From an uncultured Bacillota bacterium (GTDB lineage: Bacteria > Bacillota > Clostridia > Peptostreptococcales > Anaerovoracaceae), in contig CAMOXP010000085.1 in the NCBI GenBank assembly GCA_946629205.1, positions 1-6,104 of the forward strand: 6,104 bases of DNA, in the 5' to 3' direction. Of the stretch, positions 1-5,556 are shown piece after piece. Under the pieces are notes generated by a model. That model worked only from the letters and a program-made list of their open reading frames with translations, did not search any database and was not told the origin of the DNA. Numbering within the stretch: position 1 is the stretch's first letter; every line of letters begins with the position of its first letter. Position numbers and translations under genes: made by a program.

Positions 1-759
1 ATGATCACAAAGAGAATCATCCCCTGCCTGGATGTAAAAGACGGCAGGGTCGTCAAAGGAACCAAGTTCAAGGACCTGAACGATGTATCATCGCCGGTGG
101 AACTGGCGAAGTTCTATACAGATGCCGGCGCGGATGAGCTGGTGTTCTACGATATCACCGCGTCCAGCGACGGACGGAAGCTGTTCACGGAAATCCTGAC
201 CGAGACAGCGTCCAACGTATTTATCCCGCTGACAGTCGGCGGCGGCATCAGCACCATTGAAGACTTCGACCGGGTGCTCAAGTGCGGCGCGGACAAGGTC
301 AGCGTCAACTCAGGTGCCATCCGCAATCCGTCCATCATCGGTGAAGCGGCCAGACTCTACGGCGACCAGTGCGTCGTCCTGTCCGTGGACGTTTCCCTGA
401 TTGACGGGGTCTACCGGGTCTTTGCCAAGGGCGCCCGGGAGAACACCGGCATGGAAGCCATCGACTGGATCAAACGCTGCGTCGACGCAGGCGCCGGCGA
501 GGTCGTCGTCAATTCCATCGATACGGACGGTGTGAAACAGGGCTTCGACATCCCGCTGCTGAAGGCCGTCTGCGATGCGGTCAATGTACCGGTCATCGCC
601 TCCGGCGGGGCGGGCTGCATCGAGGACTTCATCGAGCTGTTCACCGAGATCCCCGACATCGACGCGGGGCTGGCTGCAAGCATCTTCCACTTCAAGGAAG
701 TGGAGATCGCGGACCTGAAAGAAGCAATGGCAAAAGCAGGAATACCGGCAAGGAGATAG
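1..759 (+). CDS. hisF: Imidazole glycerol phosphate synthase, cyclase subunit HisF
   Basis: HisF is the cyclase subunit of the cytoplasmic HisH-HisF complex. It uses ammonia from the HisH glutaminase to convert PRFAR into imidazole glycerol phosphate and AICAR in histidine synthesis. The 252-residue product has the family's usual length and (beta/alpha)8-barrel signatures in order: RIIPCLDVKDGRVVKG near the N-terminus, FYDITAS (residues 49-55), the phosphate-binding TVGGGI (79-83), KVSVNSGAI, NSIDTDG and ASGGAG (200-205). The two catalytic aspartates fall exactly at D11 and D130, the numbering known for HisF of Thermotoga, and D51 is also kept. The ATG is the first base of the window, so its ribosome binding site and any upstream hisA/hisH are out of view. 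The gene ends in AGG AGA TAG, where the last two arginine codons double as the Shine-Dalgarno site of hisIE. Nothing is truncated. Identification is secure. Confidence 0.97.
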   Translation: MITKRIIPCLDVKDGRVVKGTKFKDLNDVSSPVELAKFYTDAGADELVFYDITASSDGRKLFTEILTETASNVFIPLTVGGGISTIEDFDRVLKCGADKVSVNSGAIRNPSIIGEAARLYGDQCVVLSVDVSLIDGVYRVFAKGARENTGMEAIDWIKRCVDAGAGEVVVNSIDTDGVKQGFDIPLLKAVCDAVNVPVIASGGAGCIEDFIELFTEIPDIDAGLAASIFHFKEVEIADLKEAMAKAGIPARR

Positions 760-762
760 ACA

Positions 763-1452
763 ATGGCAGAAATGGTAAAAGTAGAAGACGTGAAATTTGA
801 CGAGAAGGGACTGGTACCGGCGATCGTTGTCGATGTGGACACGAACGAGGTACTGACCCTGGCATACATGAATGAGGAGAGCCTGCGGATCTCTTTGGAG
901 AAGAAGCTGACTTGTTTCTGGAGCCGCTCCCGGCAGGAGCTGTGGCTCAAGGGTGAGACCAGCGGCAACTACCAGCACATCGTGTCCATTACGGCGGACT
1001 GCGACAGGGACGCGCTGGTGGTGAAGGTGAAACCGGACGGACCGGCCTGCCACCTGGGGACCTGGTCGTGCTTCGACTATCCGATGCTGGAAGCGGCCGC
1101 AGACCTTGATGCTGAGCCTGCATCGCCTATCGACGATACATTTTCCTATGAGGGATTGATGGAACTGATCCGCGGAAGGAAGACAGAGAAGAAGGAAGGC
1201 TCTTATACGACCTATCTGTTCGAGAAAGGGTTGGATAAGATCCTGAAGAAAGTTGGAGAGGAGTCGACAGAAGTCATCATCGCCGCAAAGGCAGAAGACA
1301 AAGCAGAGACGATTTACGAGATCGCAGACCTGGCGTACCACGTGATGGTGCTCATGGTGGAAGCGGGCATCTCGTTGGATGACATCACAGAGGAACTGGC
1401 GTCCCGCCATGTGATCGACCACAAGGTCAAGCAGGAGAAGATGACGAAATGA
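763..1452 (+). CDS. hisIE: Bifunctional phosphoribosyl-AMP cyclohydrolase / phosphoribosyl-ATP pyrophosphohydrolase HisIE
   Basis: This fused enzyme performs the second and third steps of histidine synthesis: hydrolysis of PR-ATP to PR-AMP (HisE part) and opening of the adenine ring (HisI part). Residues 1 to about 115 are HisI. They contain AYMN, the FWSRSRQELWLKGETSGN block, and a metal site with D79, C80, D81 and D83 followed by C96, H97 and C103. The cysteine spacing of 16 and 7 matches known HisI zinc ligands. Residues about 128-215 are HisE, with KVGEESTE, the downstream IAAK, and EIADLAYH, the acidic helices of the MazG-like pyrophosphohydrolase fold. The length of 229 is slightly above the roughly 200 typical of the fusion. 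The start ATG lies 6 nt after an AGGAGA site (751-756) and 3 nt after the hisF stop, so the two are co-transcribed. Its stop overlaps the start of the next gene (ATGA, 1449-1452). Confidence 0.96.
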   Translation: MAEMVKVEDVKFDEKGLVPAIVVDVDTNEVLTLAYMNEESLRISLEKKLTCFWSRSRQELWLKGETSGNYQHIVSITADCDRDALVVKVKPDGPACHLGTWSCFDYPMLEAAADLDAEPASPIDDTFSYEGLMELIRGRKTEKKEGSYTTYLFEKGLDKILKKVGEESTEVIIAAKAEDKAETIYEIADLAYHVMVLMVEAGISLDDITEELASRHVIDHKVKQEKMTK

Positions 1453-2258
1453 ACTTCAGCAGATACTCGGAATTAAACAAAAACAGCCTGGCGGATTTCC
1501 ACACCCACACATCATACTGCGATGGGGGGAATACCGCGGTGGAGATGGCTGCAGCGGCGTTCGCCCAGGGGCTGAAGGTCTACGGATTTTCCGGTCACGG
1601 CTACACCCCCTATGACGAGAGCTACTGCATGCTGCTGTCCGATCAGGAAGCGTATGAAGCGGAGGTCCGCGCTCTGGCTGCGGAGTACACCGGCAGGATG
1701 GAGATCCTCTGCGGCGTCGAACAGGACTGCCTGGCCGGAACACCTACAAGAGACTGGGACTATGTCATCGGCTCTGTCCACTATATCGACTGCAGCCCGG
1801 AAGGGGGCGGCATCGTCATCATCGACGAAACGAAAGAGATCTGGCAGGAGACCGCCGAGAAGTATTTCGGCGGCGATGTGTACGCCATGATCGAGCGGTA
1901 TTACGAAACCGTAAGCCGCGTTGTCGAGATGACCGGCGCAGACATCATCGGCCACCTCGATCTGATCACCAAATACAACGCCGGCGGAGAAGGCGGCAAA
2001 CAGGGCGCACTCTTCGACGAAGGCCATCCGCGCTATATCGCTGCCTGGCAGAAGGCGGTCGACAAACTGCTGCAGACCGGCGCACTCTTCGAGATCAACA
2101 CCGGCGGCATGACGCGGGGCTGCCGCACCGATACCTATCCTGCGAAGCCGATCCTGGACTACATCGCGGCCAACGGCGGCAGGTTCATCCTGTCCAGCGA
2201 CAGCCATGCAGTGGATAGCCTTTGCAGCAGATTTGACCAGTACCGCCGCTATCTTTAA
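1449..2258 (+). CDS. hisK: PHP-family histidinol-phosphatase
   Basis: This enzyme probably removes phosphate from L-histidinol phosphate, the penultimate step to histidine, using the PHP-type metal-dependent fold rather than the HAD fold of HisB. The 269-residue product shows the ordered PHP metal ligands: DFHTH (H18, H20) with D25, FSGHG (H50), the GVE motif (E91), GSVHYID (H111), IIGHLDLI (H169) and SSDSHA (D251, H253). The length is typical of the family. The ATG overlaps the hisIE stop by 4 nt (ATGA), suggesting translational coupling, and an AGGAGA (1433-1438) sits 10 nt upstream inside hisIE. PHP phosphatases also act on other phosphate esters, but the tight linkage to hisF and hisIE makes the histidinol-phosphate role the best reading. 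It is the last gene of the operon on this strand. Confidence 0.92.
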   Translation: MNFSRYSELNKNSLADFHTHTSYCDGGNTAVEMAAAAFAQGLKVYGFSGHGYTPYDESYCMLLSDQEAYEAEVRALAAEYTGRMEILCGVEQDCLAGTPTRDWDYVIGSVHYIDCSPEGGGIVIIDETKEIWQETAEKYFGGDVYAMIERYYETVSRVVEMTGADIIGHLDLITKYNAGGEGGKQGALFDEGHPRYIAAWQKAVDKLLQTGALFEINTGGMTRGCRTDTYPAKPILDYIAANGGRFILSSDSHAVDSLCSRFDQYRRYL

Positions 2259-2337
2259 TGCTATTCATCCCTTTTGCTTGTGCTTTTGGATTTCGAAATC
2301 TCTTTCATCGTTCATCGTTTCATCTCCATCTTCAAAA
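2259..2337. other. Convergent intergenic spacer
   Basis: This 79-bp gap separates the stop of the histidinol phosphatase gene (+) from the stop of the AAA+ gene (-). It is pyrimidine-rich on the + strand. It holds a perfect 12-bp palindrome GATTTCGAAATC (2289-2300) and a short tandem repeat of TTCATCG (2304-2310 and 2311-2317) followed by TTTCATC. The palindrome could form only a very short stem and has no proper T-run beside it, so I do not call a terminator. No gene is seen here. Confidence 0.6.
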
Positions 2338-5202
2338 TCAGCATGCGAAACCGATGCGTCTTGCTTTTGCAGTACCGCCTGCCTGCATCTGCGGGATGTC
2401 GCAGGCGTCGACGGTCGTGATCATTTCTTCCGTGAGTTCTGATTCGCTGCCGGGTGCAAGGGATTCCGTGATCCGTTCGGCGAGGTTCATCTCGGCTTCT
2501 TCCAGCATCTTGCGGACATAGCGGCCATTGCCGTAGCCGTCCTGCTTCCGCGCGATTTCGTAGTTCTCTCTGAGTTTTTCCAGGGCAGTATCAGTCACGG
2601 TCAGACCTTTCTTGCCTGCCATCAGCGTTGTGATCTCACACAGCTCGTCGGTCGAATAGTCGTCAAACGATACCTGGAAGGCAACTCTGGATTGCATGCC
2701 GGGGTTGCGCTCGAGGAACGCCTGCATAGGCTTCGGGTATCCGGCGAAGATCACGATGACTTCATCCCGGTAATTCTCCATCTCCTGCACGATGGTATTG
2801 ATTGCCTCGTCGCCATAACCGCCACCGCAGGCATCGCAAAGCGCATAGGCTTCGTCGATGAACAGGACGCCGCCCCGGGCCTGCTTGAACCTGGCCTGAA
2901 CAAGCGGCGCGGTGTGCCCGACAGCGACGCCGACAAGATCTTTTCTTCCGACTTCCACGAAGGTTCCGGTGGACAGCACCTTCTCGTCCTTCAGGATCTC
3001 GGCAAACAGCCGCGCGACCGTTGTCTTCGCAGTGCCGGGATTGCCGGTAAACACCATGTGCAGGGAGGCCTTTTCTCTTGGGATGCCTCTGTCGATGCAC
3101 AGGCGGTTGATTTTGTAATTTGCAATGGCTCTGTGAATGACTTTCTTTGCAGAAGAAAGGCCGATCAGCTCGTTGAATTCTTTCAGAGCCGTTCCGGGTG
3201 CACGCCTGCAGGTCACCCCCTCCTCCAGGGAGGTGATATCGTCCGCCGTCAGCTGGAACAGGCGGTCTTTTCTGATCTTCTCTGCATCTTTTCCTCCGGA
3301 GAGCAGTCGTACGGACTGGTTCTCCGCGGCGCGGTCGATTAGGTTCCGCACGTATCTTCCGTTGCCGAAGTTCTCTACGATCCGCACCTTTTCGAAGATG
3401 TAGCGGGCCGCTTTCAGTGCGTCTTCCGTTGCATGAAAGCCCCGTTCGTCCAGCATCGATTCGAAGATTTCCGACAGCTCCTCTGCGGTATAGTCCGGGA
3501 AGTCCACCCAGTGGGGGAGCCTGCTCTTCAGCCCGTCGTTCTGCTTCATGAATGCATGCATTGCATCGCCATATCCCGCCAGAACCACGATCACGTTATC
3601 ACGCTGATTCTCCAGTTCCTGAATCAGAGCGGTGACCGAAGGAGGACTGTTCAATGAATAGGCTTCGTCGATAAACAGAACGCCGCCTTCGGCAGCTTTG
3701 AATGCGTTTCTTACGCTAGTTCCCCATGGGTCATTCAGATCCATGCCGCCGCACGAAACGAAGGCCCCGCTCTTCAGGCCCCCTTTTTCCTTTGCGATCC
3801 CGGCAAATAATCTGGCAACAGTTGTCTTGGCGGTACCGGGGCTGCCGGCGAAAACCATATGCATGGTGCCTGACTGGTACTGTCTGCCTTTGCGCTTCTT
3901 TCTCTCATGCTCCACGATATCCGAAGCGAGGATCCTGTTGATCTGCTCCTTTACCGTCTTCAGGCCGATCAGGTTTTGCAGTTTATCGTAAGAGGATTCC
4001 GCGTTTTCATCCCTGTCCAGCATCAGGTCTCCGGAAACATCAAAATCATACGCGTGCAGCACGTTTTCGTTCATGCACCAGGAGTCGAACTTCTCATACA
4101 TTTCAAATACGTCTGACTGCGAGAACGCATCTTCCGGGAAGAGCTTCATGAACTTCCCGGCCTGACCGGCGTACTCGGCATTTTCAGAGTTCCGGATCAA
4201 TGCCTCCATGTACTCGATGGCCGATTTTCTGTCCGCCTTGCCTTCTCTGAGATCGACGGTGATCGCATACTTGCGGATCAGCGGGAGGAACTGATAGGCG
4301 AAACCGGGCTGGTCCATGTTGTAGGTGAAGATGAACAGGCTCTGGTTCCGGTACTGCTTAAAAATCGCCGCAAGGTATTCGCATGCAGCGCCGTATTCCG
4401 TCGGCGAGTGCGCGAACTGCGCGGACAGATCGATCATGACAACGCCGCCCCTGTTATTATCGAGCAGGTCTTCAAGGTGGTTTGTTCTTCTGAAAATCTC
4501 CGGGTGGATATCCCGGATGATCGTCATCCTTCTGCCGTCGATCCGCTTCGCTTTCAGCAGGCTCTGTGCCAGCGTGTCCGTGATATCACATGCGGCGGCC
4601 ATCCCCCGGGCTGATATGACATAGTGGACGGGATTGCCCTTCAGGCCGGTCAGATTTTCGTTTTCTTCTATGTTTGCCAGCTCCTTCACGACAGTTGGAT
4701 CATAGATCGCAGGGACATTTCTGTCTTTTGTTGAGATGATCCGTTCATCGAGTATGAAGGACGGGAAATTGCTGCCCGAGTGATCAGGATTGCGCCATTC
4801 CGTGTACAGCCAATCCATATTGCAGTTTTCGGTGTATCGTCCCGCGTAGTTAACATACTCTCTCCGTCTCCCTTCCATGAGATGAGTATAGAGCTGCCGC
4901 AGTGTGATCTCTTCATCACGGTCGTTGATTTGTTTTATCTGGAACGTCTCCTGCAGGAAGTTGGTCATGTAATCATGCGCGTCCTGAAAAGAAAACTTCC
5001 GCTCGTCGTAAGAAAAAACAGCATAGGTTCCGGAACCCTCCTCCCGGTACGCGAAGAAAACCAGCCCGTTTTCGATGTGCTTGTAGATGTAATTGTTCAT
5101 CGCGGTGATCGGATTGTCGCCGCGATATTCCCGGTAATCTACAGTTGCCCGTTCGTCCAGTGTTTCAGCGTTTGTGTTCAAAAGCACGTTGTAGTATCTC
5201 AT
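2338..5202 (-). CDS. Large CbbX/SpoVK-like AAA+ ATPase with two active-type modules and a degenerate N-terminal module
   Basis: A 954-residue, probably cytoplasmic AAA+ protein with no signal peptide or obvious membrane segment. Residues 1 to about 180 match no domain I recognise. Residues about 190-370 look like a degenerate AAA+ module. Residues about 405-640 form module D1: Walker A GSPGTAKTT (K459), Walker B VLFIDEAYSL (D512, E513), a candidate arginine finger R561 and a sensor-2-like NGRYVRN (R616). Residues about 670-915 form D2: GNPGTAKTT (K726), VLFIDEAYAL (D783, E784), R839 and NGRYVRK (R894). Each active module is preceded by a LIGL box. The combination is characteristic of the CbbX/SpoVK/EccA branch, whose members remodel protein partners. 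Both Walker A loops have Ala where the classical motif has Gly before Lys, and the pore-loop aromatic is missing in both modules. The start is supported by GGGAGG about 10 nt upstream and a promoter beyond it. It is transcribed alone, divergent from alr. Partner and substrate are unknown. Confidence 0.9.
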   Translation of the reverse strand: MRYYNVLLNTNAETLDERATVDYREYRGDNPITAMNNYIYKHIENGLVFFAYREEGSGTYAVFSYDERKFSFQDAHDYMTNFLQETFQIKQINDRDEEITLRQLYTHLMEGRRREYVNYAGRYTENCNMDWLYTEWRNPDHSGSNFPSFILDERIISTKDRNVPAIYDPTVVKELANIEENENLTGLKGNPVHYVISARGMAAACDITDTLAQSLLKAKRIDGRRMTIIRDIHPEIFRRTNHLEDLLDNNRGGVVMIDLSAQFAHSPTEYGAACEYLAAIFKQYRNQSLFIFTYNMDQPGFAYQFLPLIRKYAITVDLREGKADRKSAIEYMEALIRNSENAEYAGQAGKFMKLFPEDAFSQSDVFEMYEKFDSWCMNENVLHAYDFDVSGDLMLDRDENAESSYDKLQNLIGLKTVKEQINRILASDIVEHERKKRKGRQYQSGTMHMVFAGSPGTAKTTVARLFAGIAKEKGGLKSGAFVSCGGMDLNDPWGTSVRNAFKAAEGGVLFIDEAYSLNSPPSVTALIQELENQRDNVIVVLAGYGDAMHAFMKQNDGLKSRLPHWVDFPDYTAEELSEIFESMLDERGFHATEDALKAARYIFEKVRIVENFGNGRYVRNLIDRAAENQSVRLLSGGKDAEKIRKDRLFQLTADDITSLEEGVTCRRAPGTALKEFNELIGLSSAKKVIHRAIANYKINRLCIDRGIPREKASLHMVFTGNPGTAKTTVARLFAEILKDEKVLSTGTFVEVGRKDLVGVAVGHTAPLVQARFKQARGGVLFIDEAYALCDACGGGYGDEAINTIVQEMENYRDEVIVIFAGYPKPMQAFLERNPGMQSRVAFQVSFDDYSTDELCEITTLMAGKKGLTVTDTALEKLRENYEIARKQDGYGNGRYVRKMLEEAEMNLAERITESLAPGSESELTEEMITTVDACDIPQMQAGGTAKARRIGFAC

Positions 5203-5210
5203 TTGCTATC

Positions 5211-5219
5211 TCCCTCCCC
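5211..5219 (-). promoter_or_regulatory. Ribosome binding site of the AAA+ gene
   Basis: On the minus strand this reads GGGGAGGGA and ends 8 nt before the ATG at 5202. The strong GGGAGG core at normal spacing fixes the start of the 954-residue protein. Confidence 0.8.
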
Positions 5220-5253
5220 AAAATACAAAAAATGAGTATAAAAAATACACACC

Positions 5254-5281
5254 TCACACCTACGAAAATCTTCTAGTGTGA
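5254..5281 (-). promoter_or_regulatory. Small hairpin in the AAA+ gene leader
   Basis: TCACAC (5254-5259) and GTGTGA (5276-5281) are perfect inverted repeats. On the minus-strand RNA they form a 6-bp stem, extended by one G-U pair, with a loop of about 14 nt. The hairpin lies in the roughly 94-nt untranslated leader predicted from the promoter. It is followed by no T-run, so it is not a terminator. A role in regulation or mRNA stability is only possible. Confidence 0.35.
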
Positions 5282-5302
5282 ATGTGATTTATGTTGTGCC
5301 GC

Positions 5303-5331
5303 ATTATACTCAGCCGGGGTGCAAATGTAAA
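5303..5331 (-). promoter_or_regulatory. Housekeeping-sigma promoter of the AAA+ gene
   Basis: Read on the minus strand, TTTACA (5331-5326) is followed after exactly 17 nt by a perfect TATAAT (5308-5303). This is a near-consensus primary-sigma promoter. It predicts a start near 5296 and a leader of about 94 nt. The gene therefore appears to be transcribed independently by the vegetative sigma factor, not by a sporulation sigma. Confidence 0.75.
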
Positions 5332-5346
5332 CAAAAAACGAGAGCC

Positions 5347-5368
5347 TTTGCAAATAATATCATGCAAA
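5347..5368. repeat. TTTGCA/TGCAAA inverted repeat
   Basis: TTTGCA (5347-5352) and TGCAAA (5363-5368) form a 6-bp inverted repeat with a 10-nt AT-rich spacer. The left arm is itself part of the palindrome TTTGCAAA (5347-5354), and another TGCAAA lies at 5320-5325 next to the -35 box of the AAA+ promoter. The position upstream of that promoter would suit a regulator site, but short AT-rich dyads are common by chance. Confidence 0.3.
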
Positions 5369-5427
5369 AGCAGGACGAGCCGGCCGCATGTCGCAAAGTT
5401 GCATCATATGGACCTGTTCTCATTTGG

Positions 5428-5440
5428 CACATCCTATGTG
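5428..5440. promoter_or_regulatory. CACAT-CCT-ATGTG dyad just upstream of the alr -35 box
   Basis: A perfect 5-bp inverted repeat around a 3-nt centre, ending 8 nt before the TTTACA of the alr promoter. The position would suit a small dimeric activator or repressor. No matching regulator gene is in the window, so function is a guess. Confidence 0.3.
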
Positions 5441-5448
5441 GAAAGACC

Positions 5449-5476
5449 TTTACACAAGACGGGAAAGTGCTATAAT
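5449..5476 (+). promoter_or_regulatory. Promoter of alr (extended -10)
   Basis: TTTACA (5449-5454), a 16-nt spacer, and TATAAT (5471-5476) preceded by TGC, which makes an extended -10 (TGnTATAAT). This closely matches a vegetative sigma promoter and predicts a start near 5483, about 74 nt before the alr ATG. The -10 box lies inside the left arm of the hairpin at 5466-5511. An RNA started here would lack that arm and could not form the full hairpin. Confidence 0.7.
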
Positions 5477-5519
5477 CCAATTGGGGTTATTATCATTGGG
5501 ATCATAGCACTGTTTTTTT
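5466..5519 (+). terminator. Intrinsic-terminator-like hairpin upstream of alr
   Basis: AGTGCTAT (5466-5473) pairs perfectly with ATAGCACT (5504-5511). After one A-C mismatch, ATCC pairs with GGAT, and past a bulged G (5498) AAT pairs with ATT, giving about 15 bp around a 13-nt loop. One G separates the stem from TTTTTTT (5513-5519), and the sequence stays T-rich to about 5533. The T-run is on the + strand only, so it would stop rightward transcription entering alr. No rightward gene precedes it in the window. It could insulate alr from upstream transcription, act as an attenuator for a longer alr leader, end an unseen small RNA, or serve as a DNA-level operator over the -10 box. Confidence 0.65.
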
Positions 5520-5556
5520 ATTATTATTTTTATAAACTGAAAGGACTATTAGTAAC

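Larger units (their letters stand above)
5203..5556. other. Divergent regulatory region between the AAA+ gene and alr
   Basis: This 354-bp stretch has no convincing gene. It is AT-richer than the flanking coding DNA. From left to right it holds the Shine-Dalgarno site and leader of the AAA+ gene, its promoter, a middle block of 117 bp between the two -35 boxes with several small dyads, the alr promoter, a terminator-like hairpin with a T-run, and the alr ribosome binding site. The open frames that cross it start at GTG or ATG codons without a Shine-Dalgarno site and resemble no protein I know. Confidence 0.75.

Noticed and set aside
310..1422. A 370-codon open frame on the minus strand
   Set aside because: It is antisense to hisF and hisIE, which are identified beyond doubt. 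Its translation is rich in Arg, His, Cys and Asp and matches no family, as expected of a shadow frame in GC-rich DNA.
1512..2207. A 231-codon open frame on the minus strand
   Set aside because: It lies wholly antisense within the histidinol phosphatase gene, has no Shine-Dalgarno support and resembles no protein I recognise.
2289..2300. Palindrome GATTTCGAAATC as a bidirectional terminator
   Set aside because: As a hairpin it leaves only about 4 AT-rich base pairs around a 4-nt loop, and no adjacent T-run follows on either strand.
2692..3342. A 216-codon open frame on the plus strand
   Set aside because: It is antisense to the D2 region of the AAA+ gene, whose Walker motifs fix the true strand and frame.
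2338..5202. AAA+ protein as a RuBisCO activase (CbbX), a SpoVK sporulation protein or a type VII secretion EccA
   Set aside because: It shares their ATPase branch, but no RuBisCO, sporulation or ESX gene is nearby, the N-terminal half differs, the pore aromatics are missing, and the promoter is of vegetative type. No specific name is justified.
5278..5475. A 65-codon GTG-start frame in the divergent region, considered as a leader peptide
   Set aside because: It has no Shine-Dalgarno site, crosses both promoters, has no regulatory codon run and looks non-coding.
5483..5556. Riboswitch or T-box in the alr leader
   Set aside because: The leader predicted from the promoter is only about 74 nt, and no T-box or known riboswitch core is visible.
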